Part shown: positions 9,277 to 16,922 of the stretch, one piece after another
Layout of the letters: every line of letters begins with the position of its first letter
Position numbering within the stretch: the first letter of the stretch is position 1
Source of the DNA: Parvibaculum sp040390855
GTDB taxonomy: Bacteria > Pseudomonadota > Alphaproteobacteria > Parvibaculales > Parvibaculaceae
Assembly: GCA_040390855.1 (NCBI GenBank)
Contig: JAZJXO010000011.1
Location: 14,615-78,614, forward strand
Direction: 5' to 3'
Length of the DNA stretch: 64,000 nucleotides
Notes under the pieces: generated by a model
What the model was told of the DNA's origin: nothing
Databases searched by the model: none
Seen by the model: the letters and a program-made list of their open reading frames with translations, nothing else
Made by a program: the position numbers and the translations under genes

Positions 9277-9470
9277 AGCCAGCGTCCCCGCAGTTTGGCC
9301 TGAAGACCGACGGTAAATCCGATGATGAGACCGGCCTGAACGGTGCTGAGGCCAAGCGGCGGCGTCACGCCTGCATTGATCATCAGTGTGGAAATCAACG
9401 GCGCGAGAAATCCGACGCCGAAAAAGACCGGTCCCCAGGGTCCGAGTTTTTGCATTACGGTACGCATCAT
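9273..9470 (-). CDS. Small two-helix membrane protein in the desaturase operon
   Basis: A 65-residue protein with two hydrophobic segments (about 12-32 and 42-58), starting MMRTVMQKLGPWG. It overlaps the TetR gene upstream and the desaturase downstream by a few bases each, so it is translationally coupled to both. I do not recognise the family. Its place suggests it is an accessory or partner subunit of the desaturase, but this is inference from position alone. Confidence 0.7.
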   Translation of the reverse strand: MMRTVMQKLGPWGPVFFGVGFLAPLISTLMINAGVTPPLGLSTVQAGLIIGFTVGLQAKLRGRWL

Positions 9471-10093
9471 GTTGCGGCCCCTTTTCGTGGTGTCAGTGAA
9501 TTGCGTTCAGGATGTTGCGGGTCGATGATGAGCCTCACCATCCGTGTGATGAGTTCGTCATCATCTTCGACAAAGCGGCTGTTCATCGGGTCGGCCAGCA
9601 TCGCCGACACGCCGCGCACAGTCGCAATCGAGAAGAGCACGACGTCTTCCGTCTTTTCATCAGCGAGCCAGCCTGCCGCCTGCGCCGCGCGCGCCGCATC
9701 GTGAATGACGAGGCTCCGCCGCTCCGCGCTCGCCTTCAGGCCCGCGTCGGCATGGGTCATTACGTCAGGATGAGTGATGGTGCGGTAGTAAGCGGGATAG
9801 AGAAGCGAGAAGCGGATATAGGCTTTGCCCATCGCATTGTACCGCACCAGCGGATCGCTCCCCGTCGCATCGGCGGCTTCGAGAATATAGGCAATGAACC
9901 GGTCATTGCCCTCGGTCGCCAGCGCGTGCAGCAGATCGTTCTTGTCGGCAAAATGACGGGCGGGCGCGGCATGGGAAACGCCGAGATCACGGGCGAGCGC
10001 CCTGAGGCTCAGGTTTTCGATCCCCTGTTCGGCAATCACATACGCCGCCCGGTCCAACAGGCTTTTCCGAAGATTTCCGTGATGATAGGTCAA
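9467..10093 (-). CDS. TetR/AcrR family transcriptional regulator
   Basis: A 208-residue regulator with an N-terminal TetR helix-turn-helix (YHHGNLRKSLLDRA...LRALARDLGVSHAAPARHF, residues 3-47) and a ligand-binding C-terminal domain that resembles the WHG type. It heads the operon with the small membrane protein and the desaturase. A strong double operator lies 16-68 bases upstream of its start, so it very likely represses its own operon. By analogy with FabR and DesT the ligand could be an acyl-CoA or acyl-ACP; this is inference. Confidence 0.88.
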   Translation of the reverse strand: MTYHHGNLRKSLLDRAAYVIAEQGIENLSLRALARDLGVSHAAPARHFADKNDLLHALATEGNDRFIAYILEAADATGSDPLVRYNAMGKAYIRFSLLYPAYYRTITHPDVMTHADAGLKASAERRSLVIHDAARAAQAAGWLADEKTEDVVLFSIATVRGVSAMLADPMNSRFVEDDDELITRMVRLIIDPQHPERNSLTPRKGAAT

Positions 10094-10108
10094 GAGACGG
10101 CTCTCATG

Positions 10109-10161
10109 TTGACATTGACAACATTAAATCTAATCCGGCAGACCAATGTTGTCAATGACAA
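10109..10161. promoter_or_regulatory. Double palindromic operator of the TetR-desaturase operon
   Basis: Two 17-base arms, TTGACATTGACAACATT (10109-10125) and its inverted copy AATGTTGTCAATGACAA (10145-10161), differ at only one position. Each arm contains a near-palindrome of the type TTGTCAWTGACAA, so there are two operator sites 36 bp apart. They sit directly upstream of the TetR start. Confidence 0.75.
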
Positions 10162-10214
10162 CTTATAAGTAAAAATCCGACCCTTTGGTGCTCTTTCGCG
10201 GGAAATGGGTGGCA

Positions 10215-11426
10215 TCACCGCAACCGCAGAACGCTCACCATATCCCCCGCCGCTGCCGCCGCCGCGCTCGGTGCCCGCACGATCAGGCAGTCTGCCGCCG
10301 ACATCGCTGACAACATCGAACTGTCCTGTCGCTCGAATGCGGTCGCCACAGGCAGCATGTCGTTGCGTTCCACCAGTGAGCCGCGCATATAATCCTCACG
10401 CTGATCATTTGCCGGAAGCGCCGCACCGAGCCTTGCGCGCGTCAGCATAACGGGCGCATGAAGCCCCTGCATTGCCGCAATCGCGGGCAGCAAAAACAAA
10501 TACGCGCAGACGAGTGCGGAGACGGGATTGCCCGGCAGACCCAGCATCGGAATATCGCGGTAGCGACCGAACATCAACGGCTTGCCGGGCCGCATTGCGA
10601 TACGCCAGAAATCAACCGTCAGCCCGTCCGCACTCAGCGCCGATTGCACGAGATCATGGTCGCCCACCGACGCCCCGCCCAGCGTCACCAGCATGTCGCA
10701 ATCGCGTGCGTGGCGACCGGCCGACTGAATGGCGACAACATCATCGGCGACAATGCCGAGATCAAAAGGAAATCCGCCCGCGCTCTCGATCAGCGCGGCG
10801 AGCCCGTCATTATTTGACGAGACGATCTGATCCGGCCCGGGCTCCGCACCCGGCAAAACAAGTTCATTGCCCGTCGAGAAAAAACCGATCCTCGGACGCT
10901 TATGCGCAATGACGACCGGCACATTCATCGCTGCCGCATAAGCAATATCGACAGGTGACAAACGCCGCCCTGCGACAAGCCCTGTGTCGCCCTCTTTGAA
11001 ATCGAGTCCCGCGCGACGGATATGCCTGCCCGCTTTCGCGTTCTCACGCGCAATCACATAGTCGCCGTAGCGTTCGGTGTCTTCCTGAATGACAATGGCG
11101 TCGGCTCCTGCGGGCAGCGCCGCGCCGGTGAAGATGCGCACGGCCTCACCGGGATTGAGCGCTGCGCCGTAGGATTTGCCCGCCGCTGACTCGCCGACGA
11201 GCTTCAACCGTGCGGGCACGGTGACAATGTCTGCCGCCCGCACCGCATATCCGTCCATCGAAGACAGGTCCGCAGGCGGTTGCGTCCGTGCCGCGACGAC
11301 ATTGCCCGCGAGCACGCGCCCCAATGCTTTCGACAAGGGCACACGTTCCGGCACCATCGGTGTGATCATTTGCAGAATACGCGCCCGTGCATCAGCCACC
11401 GGCATCAAAGGTATATCGCCCATCAT
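10215..11426 (-). CDS. moeA: Molybdopterin molybdenumtransferase MoeA
   Basis: Inserts molybdate into adenylylated molybdopterin to make the molybdenum cofactor. The 403-residue protein has the normal domain order: N-terminal part with PADLSSMDGYAVRA (about 50-65), the MoCF-binding domain with FFSTGNELVLPG (about 185) and LVTLGGASVGDHD (about 245), and a C-terminal beta domain. It follows moaC with a 21-base gap and probably forms an operon with it and the acetyltransferase gene upstream. Confidence 0.95.
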   Translation of the reverse strand: MMGDIPLMPVADARARILQMITPMVPERVPLSKALGRVLAGNVVAARTQPPADLSSMDGYAVRAADIVTVPARLKLVGESAAGKSYGAALNPGEAVRIFTGAALPAGADAIVIQEDTERYGDYVIARENAKAGRHIRRAGLDFKEGDTGLVAGRRLSPVDIAYAAAMNVPVVIAHKRPRIGFFSTGNELVLPGAEPGPDQIVSSNNDGLAALIESAGGFPFDLGIVADDVVAIQSAGRHARDCDMLVTLGGASVGDHDLVQSALSADGLTVDFWRIAMRPGKPLMFGRYRDIPMLGLPGNPVSALVCAYLFLLPAIAAMQGLHAPVMLTRARLGAALPANDQREDYMRGSLVERNDMLPVATAFERQDSSMLSAMSAADCLIVRAPSAAAAAAGDMVSVLRLR

Positions 11427-11447
11427 TCCGCCCGTCTTGAGTCGAAT

Positions 11448-11933
11448 TTACGTCGCCTTATATATTCCCGATTTGCCGCCATCCTTATGGGTCAAACGTA
11501 TATCGCCGATTGTCATGGCTTTATCCACCGACTTGGCCATGTCGTAAATCGTGAGACAGGCAATGCTCACCGCCGTCAGCGCTTCCATCTCCACGCCCGT
11601 CTGGCCGGAGAGTTTCACGGTTGCTTCCACGTCAATCGCACTTGCCTTCACGTTGGGTTTGAACGCCACCGATACTTTGGCAATCATCAGCGGATGACAG
11701 AGCGGAATAAGATCGCTTGTTTTCTTTGCCGCCATGATGCCTGCAAGCCGCGCGACTTCCAGCGCGTTTCCCTTTTTCAGCTTTCCGCCCGTGATGAGCT
11801 TCAGCGTTGAGGGTGCCATCGTAATATGCCCCTTCGCCGTCGCGCTGCGGACTGTCACGGCTTTATCGGTTACGTCCACCATCTGCGCCGCGCCCTTGTC
11901 GTCCAGATGCGTCAGTTTCTTTTTCACGGCCAC
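11448..11933 (-). CDS. moaC: Cyclic pyranopterin monophosphate synthase MoaC
   Basis: Converts 3',8-cyclo-GTP to cyclic pyranopterin monophosphate, the first committed step of molybdenum cofactor synthesis. I chose the GTG at 11933 (VAVKKKLTHLDD), two bases after the stop of the upstream gene. An AGGGAGG site seven bases ahead supports it and gives 161 residues, the usual length. Conserved blocks are KKGNALEVARLAGIMAAK, DLIPLCHPL, and GVEMEALTAVSIACLTIYDM with the catalytic Lys-containing segment AKSVDKAM. A longer frame upstream overlaps the acetyltransferase gene and is not used. Confidence 0.94.
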   Translation of the reverse strand: MAVKKKLTHLDDKGAAQMVDVTDKAVTVRSATAKGHITMAPSTLKLITGGKLKKGNALEVARLAGIMAAKKTSDLIPLCHPLMIAKVSVAFKPNVKASAIDVEATVKLSGQTGVEMEALTAVSIACLTIYDMAKSVDKAMTIGDIRLTHKDGGKSGIYKAT

Positions 11934-11935
11934 AG

Positions 11936-12478
11936 TCAAACCTCCCTGCGCATAAAGGCGCGTCGTTCCACCGGCAGCCCAACGTCCATTTCGCGCAAAC
12001 GGAGCAGATGCATTCCGGCGGTCCATTCGGCGCGTGTCAGATAATAGAATCCGAGCGAGGCATAAAAAGGGCCGTTCCAGTTGAGATCGCGGAAGGTCGA
12101 CAGCGTCACCGCGCGACATCCTTTGGATTGCGCATAACCGAACGCTGCCACCACCAGCCGCCGCCCCAGGCCCTGCCGTCCGTATGCGGGATCAACCGCC
12201 AGTTCATATAAATGCGCAACGCCGTCGAGCAATCCGGTTAGGGCAAATCCCACAGGTTTGTCGCCCGCGTCCACGGCCACATGTACCGCGCCCGCCCGCA
12301 TGAAAGTCTCGATATATTCCACATCACCCGGCTCGTGGTCGACCACATCCCCCAATCCCGCATCGGCAAACAGTGCACCCGCCTTCATCTCAATCGCGGG
12401 CAACAAAGCGAGATCGTCGGCACGGCCATGGCGGATCACGTAATGGCCGGAGCCGCGAGATTTTTTTGTTTTCGGCAA
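11936..12478 (-). CDS. GNAT family N-acetyltransferase
   Basis: A 180-residue GCN5-related acyltransferase. The acetyl-CoA loop is ELAVDPAYGRQGLGRRLVVAA (about residues 92-112), with the R/Q-x-x-G-x-G/A signature. The substrate is unknown. It is the first gene of a run with moaC and moeA, separated from moaC by two bases, but nothing known links it to molybdenum cofactor synthesis. Confidence 0.82.
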   Translation of the reverse strand: MPKTKKSRGSGHYVIRHGRADDLALLPAIEMKAGALFADAGLGDVVDHEPGDVEYIETFMRAGAVHVAVDAGDKPVGFALTGLLDGVAHLYELAVDPAYGRQGLGRRLVVAAFGYAQSKGCRAVTLSTFRDLNWNGPFYASLGFYYLTRAEWTAGMHLLRLREMDVGLPVERRAFMRREV

Positions 12479-12568
12479 AGGTCAGCACTTTCCGCAAAGC
12501 CTTGAAATGAGGCATCGCAGAATGTGGCAATTCGGGCCTTTAGGCAAACTGGCGGAAAGTAGGGACTG

Positions 12569-13264
12569 TCAGGAGGGGCTCGCCGTTTGTTCGGGCACAC
12601 TGTCAACAGGTTGGTTCGAATTCTGCTGGTTTTGGTTGGACTGGCTCGTGGTCGTAGAAAGTGTGCTGGCAGTGGAGGCGAATGATTGCTTCATAGCCGC
12701 AATAGGCGCTGCGGCCACTGTAGCTGCAATACTGGTCGCCGCAGCGGCGTTGCCGGAAGCGGCAAGTATGGCGGAAGCGGTGGCAAGACCTCCGCCCGCT
12801 GCGGCCTGCATGGCGGGTGGCAGAGAAGTGGCGGCGGCCACGATGCCAGCGGCGGCGGCGGCGGGGTTTGGGGATGCGGCGACAGCGGCGGCAACCGCCG
12901 CAGCCAATGCAGCGGGCGTAAAGGCAACGGCTTTCGTCATCGCACCGCTGACAGCGGCAACAAGGCTGGGTGTCGGCGAACTGCCCAATGCGACCATCAA
13001 AGTCGCAACGGCGGCGGCGCCGTCAGGTTGCGCGGCGACCAGCGCGCCGAGAGCGGCTTCCAGTTCCGGTCCGCCCTCCGGATTGGCCGCGATCAACGCC
13101 GTCACCTCTGCCGCGAAGGCAATGGCACGGGCATTGGAAGCGATAGGAGCGGGGGAAGTGCCTGGAGCAGGATCGGCGGCCAGCGCAGGCGCCGACGACA
13201 AGGTGGACATGACGGCCCACAAGCACACCAATGCTATAAGACGGAAATGAACTAACTGTTTCAT
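12569..13264 (-). CDS. Ala-rich exported protein of unknown function
   Basis: A 231-residue protein with a clear Sec signal peptide (hydrophobic core in LIALVCLWAVMSTL, cleavage after APALA at about residue 29). The mature part is more than a third alanine with short repeats of the AAVAAA type, probably helical, and ends in a Gln/Asn/Ser/Thr-rich tail. I do not recognise a family. The opposite strand is also open over this stretch, an effect of the GC-rich Ala codons, but only this strand gives a signal peptide. The start codon lies inside strong inverted repeats (13254-13327). No good ribosome site is visible upstream, so translation may be regulated or weak. Confidence 0.65.
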   Translation of the reverse strand: MKQLVHFRLIALVCLWAVMSTLSSAPALAADPAPGTSPAPIASNARAIAFAAEVTALIAANPEGGPELEAALGALVAAQPDGAAAVATLMVALGSSPTPSLVAAVSGAMTKAVAFTPAALAAAVAAAVAASPNPAAAAAGIVAAATSLPPAMQAAAGGGLATASAILAASGNAAAATSIAATVAAAPIAAMKQSFASTASTLSTTTSQSNQNQQNSNQPVDSVPEQTASPS

Positions 13265-13327
13265 ACGCTATGCTTCGCATTGCATCGTATGAAATTTGTT
13301 AACTCCCGCGCCCGATATGAAACAGTT
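13254..13327 (-). promoter_or_regulatory. Competing complementary segments over the start codon of the Ala-rich protein gene
   Basis: The segment with the start codon (13254-13267) is a perfect 12-base complement of 13316-13327 and, through an overlapping 9 bases, of 13286-13294. In the mRNA both upstream segments can pair with the ATG region, but not at the same time. A small inner hairpin, ATGC-TTC-GCAT, lies between. This looks like a translational switch or thermosensor; function is inference. Confidence 0.5.
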
Positions 13328-13356
13328 TCCGTCAACTTCCTCCATATTGGAGGAAA

Positions 13357-14205
13357 TCAGATCGCGACGCGAATGGCCTTGAGGCTGGTGAGAAGGCCCT
13401 TGGCATCACTCAATGCGAGGCAGCAAAGCGGGTCGCACAAGGCATCATCCGGACGCGGATGAAATTCGAGGAAAATGCCGTCCGCACCGGCGGCAACAGC
13501 CGATTTGGCGAGAACGGGTACTGCCTCGCGCCGCCCGCCGGTTGACGCGCCTTTCGTGCGCGGGTCCATGCCGGGCAGTTGTGCCGCATGTGTCGCATCC
13601 ATGGTCACCGGCACGCCGAGCTTTTTCATTTCGGCAAAGGCCAGCATGTCAACAATGAGATTGTTGTAACCGAACGTCGTGCCGCGTTCACAAAGTACCA
13701 TCGTGTCTTTCGCGCCGGTCGCTTCGGCCACTTTGTCCACGATGTTCTTGCAATCCCACGGGGCGAGAAACTGTGCTTTCTTGACGTGTAAAAGCCCACC
13801 GGCCTTGTGCGTGGCGCGCGCGGCGGCAACCACGAGGTCTGTCTGACGGCACAGGAAAGCCGGGATCTGCACGACGTCGGCAACGGCAGCAACGGGTTCT
13901 GCCTGATATATTTCATGCAGGTCCGTTGCGATCGGCACATTGAGCTGCTTTTTCACTTCAGCAAGCATTTCAAGACCTTTTTCAAGTCCCGGTCCGCGAT
14001 AGCTGAAAATCGACGAGCGGTTCGCTTTGTCGAAGCTCGCCTTGAACACATAAGGCAGTCCGAGTTCTGCTGTGACCGCTTTCAGATGTGCCCCGACCTC
14101 AAGCGCGAGGTCCAGATTTTCCAGCACATTCAAACCGGCGATCACGACGAGCGGCTGCCCGTCACCGATTTTGATGTTCCAGTTTCTGAGCGAGAAGACG
14201 GTCAT
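13357..14205 (-). CDS. kdsA: 3-deoxy-8-phosphooctulonate synthase KdsA
   Basis: Condenses arabinose 5-phosphate and phosphoenolpyruvate to KDO 8-phosphate for the lipopolysaccharide core. The 282-residue protein shows VVIAGLNVLE, then FKASFDKANRSS (PEP and phosphate binding), KKAQFLAPWDCKNI and the C-terminal FLEFHPRPDDALCD. It begins 24 bases after trpC on the same strand, so it may be read with the trp genes. In many Alphaproteobacteria it sits between pyrG and eno; here it has moved. Confidence 0.95.
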   Translation of the reverse strand: MTVFSLRNWNIKIGDGQPLVVIAGLNVLENLDLALEVGAHLKAVTAELGLPYVFKASFDKANRSSIFSYRGPGLEKGLEMLAEVKKQLNVPIATDLHEIYQAEPVAAVADVVQIPAFLCRQTDLVVAAARATHKAGGLLHVKKAQFLAPWDCKNIVDKVAEATGAKDTMVLCERGTTFGYNNLIVDMLAFAEMKKLGVPVTMDATHAAQLPGMDPRTKGASTGGRREAVPVLAKSAVAAGADGIFLEFHPRPDDALCDPLCCLALSDAKGLLTSLKAIRVAI

Positions 14206-14229
14206 GGCAGAACCTTTTTTAAAAAACTT

Positions 14230-15018
14230 TTAAGCGAGAAGGGCGCGGGTTGCCGCTTCCACATCGACTTGCCGCATCAGGCTCTCACCGACTAGAAACG
14301 TCCTGGCATCAACTTTGGAAAGGCGCGTGAGGTCGGCTGGCGTATTGATGCCACTCTCGCCGATGATCATTTTGTCTTTTGGCACCATCGGCGCGAGGCG
14401 CTCGGTGGTGGCGAGCGTCGTTTCGAATGTTTTGAGATTGCGGTTATTGATGCCGAGCATCGGGCTCTTCAGGCTCAACGCGCGCGTGAGTTCTTCCTCG
14501 TCATGCACTTCGACGATCACATCCATGCCCCAATGCATCGCCGCTGCTTCCAGATCATTGGCTTGCGCATCGCTGACAGACGCCATGATGATCAGAATGC
14601 AATCCGCACCCATCGCACGGGCTTCCGCCACCTGATAGGTGTCATAGAGAAAATCTTTGCGGATCACGGGCAACTTCACTGCATTACGTGCTGCGATGAG
14701 AAAATCCGCGCTGCCCTGAAACGATGGTCCGTCGGTGAGCACCGAGAGGCAAGCCGCGCCGCCGCGTTCATACGCAACGGCAAGGGCAGGCGGATTGAAG
14801 TCCGCGCGGATGAGGCCCTTGGATGGGCTCGCCTTTTTGATTTCGGCGATCAGCGCATATTGACCCGCATCCACTTTGGCTTTCAGCGCATGATAAAATC
14901 CGCGTACCGGCGATGCCGCTTTCGCTGCCGCTTCGATAGTACTCAAAGGCCGCAGGGCCTTCGCCGCTGCGATTTCTTCGAGCTTGTATTCACCGATTTT
15001 AGTCAGAATATCAGACAT
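14230..15018 (-). CDS. trpC: Indole-3-glycerol phosphate synthase
   Basis: Closes the indole ring in tryptophan synthesis. A (beta/alpha)8 barrel of 262 residues with ALIAEIKKASPSKG (catalytic Lys), the RKDFLYDTYQVAEARAMGAD block, EVHDEEE, and GINNRNLKTFE. The start overlaps the end of trpD by eight bases. It is the third gene of trpG-trpD-trpC. Confidence 0.96.
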   Translation of the reverse strand: MSDILTKIGEYKLEEIAAAKALRPLSTIEAAAKAASPVRGFYHALKAKVDAGQYALIAEIKKASPSKGLIRADFNPPALAVAYERGGAACLSVLTDGPSFQGSADFLIAARNAVKLPVIRKDFLYDTYQVAEARAMGADCILIIMASVSDAQANDLEAAAMHWGMDVIVEVHDEEELTRALSLKSPMLGINNRNLKTFETTLATTERLAPMVPKDKMIIGESGINTPADLTRLSKVDARTFLVGESLMRQVDVEAATRALLA

Positions 15019-16039
15019 CGACTTTCAGTCCGTTGGAAACAGCGATCAGTTTGGCGAGCGATTCTTTGGCTGCTCCGCTGTCAATGGCGCGCGCCGCAAC
15101 CGCCACGCCGTCTTTCAATGTGGCAACGCGACCGGCCACGATCAATGCCGCCGCCGAGTTGAGCAGCACAATGTCGCGGTAGGGGCCCGTCTCGCCTTCG
15201 AGCAGGCGCGTGATGGCCGCTGCATTATAAGCCGGATCCCCGCCGCGCAGATCGGCTAGCGTTGCGCGTTTGAGGCCCGCTTCTTCCGGCGTCACTTCAA
15301 ACGTGCTGATTTTTCCGTCTTTCAGTTCCGCCACAAATGTCGGCCCCGTGGTCGTGAGTTCGTCAAGCCCGTCAGAGCCATGCACAACCCAGGAATGCAC
15401 GGAGCCGAGATTGCGCAACACTTCGGCAAAGGGCTCGACCCAGCGTTTGGCAAACACGCCGATGGTCTGCCGCTTCACGAAAGCCGGGTTCGACAGCGGC
15501 CCCAGCAAATTGAAAATCGTACGGATTCCGAGTTCCGTGCGTACCGGCCCCACATGCTTCATCGCTGTGTGATGCGCGGGTGCAAACATAAAGCCGACAC
15601 CGGCTTGGGCGATGCAGCGCTCGATCTCCTCCGGCGTATTGTCGAGTTTCAATCCGAGCACTGACAGTGCATCCGCCGTGCCTGATTTTGACGATGCCGC
15701 GCGGTTACCGTGTTTTGCGATCGTGACGCCGCAACCGGCAACGACCAGAACCGCCGCCGTCGAGATATTATAGGTATGTGCCCCGTCGCCGCCCGTGCCG
15801 ACAATGTCGATGGCATCGTCCGGCGCGGTCACGATCTTCGCCTTGGCGCGCATGACGGCAGCGCCCGCTGTGAGTTCGGCCACCGTGACGCCCCGCATCC
15901 GCAACCCCATCAGGAAGGCCGCCATCTGAGCAGGCGTTGCCTCACCCGACATGATGAGTTCGAACGCGCCCGTCGCATCTTCGGACGAGAGCGTACCCCC
16001 GTCCGCGATGGTGGCGAGATAGGATTTGAAGTCGCTCAT
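15011..16039 (-). CDS. trpD: Anthranilate phosphoribosyltransferase
   Basis: Transfers phosphoribose from PRPP to anthranilate. The 342-residue protein has the PRPP-binding GTGGDGAHTYNISTA (residues about 82-96), the KHGNRAASSKSG anthranilate motif (about 107-118) and MFAPAHHTAMKHVGPVR. It overlaps trpG by ATGA and trpC by eight bases, so the three are translationally coupled. Confidence 0.97.
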   Translation of the reverse strand: MSDFKSYLATIADGGTLSSEDATGAFELIMSGEATPAQMAAFLMGLRMRGVTVAELTAGAAVMRAKAKIVTAPDDAIDIVGTGGDGAHTYNISTAAVLVVAGCGVTIAKHGNRAASSKSGTADALSVLGLKLDNTPEEIERCIAQAGVGFMFAPAHHTAMKHVGPVRTELGIRTIFNLLGPLSNPAFVKRQTIGVFAKRWVEPFAEVLRNLGSVHSWVVHGSDGLDELTTTGPTFVAELKDGKISTFEVTPEEAGLKRATLADLRGGDPAYNAAAITRLLEGETGPYRDIVLLNSAAALIVAGRVATLKDGVAVAARAIDSGAAKESLAKLIAVSNGLKVDV

Positions 16040-16623
16040 ACGCCCGCCATCACGCCCGTGATCTCAAGGAAGTTGTGCAGCATGTCATGCCCGTGTTCGG
16101 TGGCGATGCTTTCAGGATGAAACTGCACGCCGTGTATGGGCAGGCTCTTGTGCTGCAACCCCATGATGGTCCCGTCCGCCGTCTTCGCCGTGATCTCCAG
16201 CACATCGGGAAATGTCTCAGGTGCGATGGTCAGCGAGTGATAGCGCGTTGCGTTGAGCGGGCTCTGTAGATTGCGGAATATGCCTTTGCCTGTGTGGAAC
16301 ATCTGATCGACTTTGCCGTGCATCAACTGCTGCGCCCGCACGATCTTGCCGCCGAACGCCTGTCCGATAGCCTGATGACCAAGGCAGACGCCCATCAGCG
16401 GCACTTTTGCCTCCGCCGCCGCCTTGATGAGATCGAGGCAAATCCCGGCCTTGTCGGGGTCGCAGGGTCCGGGCGAAATCACAATGGCTTTGGGTTGCTT
16501 GGCCATCGCCTCGGCGACCGTCAGCTTGTCATTGCGCCAGACGTCGGCCCGCGCGCCCAGATCGCCCAAAAACTGAACGAGGTTATAGGTAAAGCTGTCG
16601 TAGTTATCTATGAGGAGGATCAC
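16036..16623 (-). CDS. trpG: Anthranilate synthase glutamine amidotransferase subunit
   Basis: Supplies ammonia to TrpE from glutamine. A class I amidotransferase of 195 residues starting MILLIDNYDSFTYNLVQFLG, with the nucleophile in GVCLGHQAIGQAFGG and the His-Glu pair in GVQFHPESIATEHG. It is separate from trpE, not fused as in some rhizobia. The two genes are 299 bp apart on the same strand. Confidence 0.96.
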   Translation of the reverse strand: MILLIDNYDSFTYNLVQFLGDLGARADVWRNDKLTVAEAMAKQPKAIVISPGPCDPDKAGICLDLIKAAAEAKVPLMGVCLGHQAIGQAFGGKIVRAQQLMHGKVDQMFHTGKGIFRNLQSPLNATRYHSLTIAPETFPDVLEITAKTADGTIMGLQHKSLPIHGVQFHPESIATEHGHDMLHNFLEITGVMAGV

Positions 16624-16922
16624 TCGGCACCTAATGTATTGATTTTATTGGTGATATTTTGAGTGGGCAGTCGGCTTGCGCGGATGGTTGTCCTGAGAGC
16701 GGCGCGTGAAACAGGGCTCACCAGCAAGGCCAATCCGGCTTGCATTCTAAGTCATTGGTTCTATTCGGCAAAATATCGACCATGGGGAGAATGTAACCTC
16801 TTTGGATTTGATTGCCCATAGCAAATGCCGCGGTCAGACCCGCGCCAGTTTTGATCGCATCAGGACACGAGGCCAAGGCAAAACTGACTCTCGCTATCAA
16901 ACCGTGATTAGGAAAACCGGTC
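16624..16922 (-). other. Gap between trpE and trpG with a possible Trp-containing leader peptide
   Basis: A 299-bp spacer on the coding side of trpG. A short frame on the minus strand ends at 16718 in DWPCW, with two Trp codons just before a TGA about 95 bases upstream of trpG. A small GCAAG/CTTGC hairpin overlaps those codons. No T-rich terminator follows, so an attenuator is possible but weakly supported. Confidence 0.25.

Noticed and set aside
12507..13250. Open frame of 247 codons on the + strand, also Ala-rich
   Set aside because: Antisense to the Ala-rich exported protein. It has no signal peptide or ribosome site; Ala codons read as Ala/Gly/Arg-rich sequence on the opposite strand.
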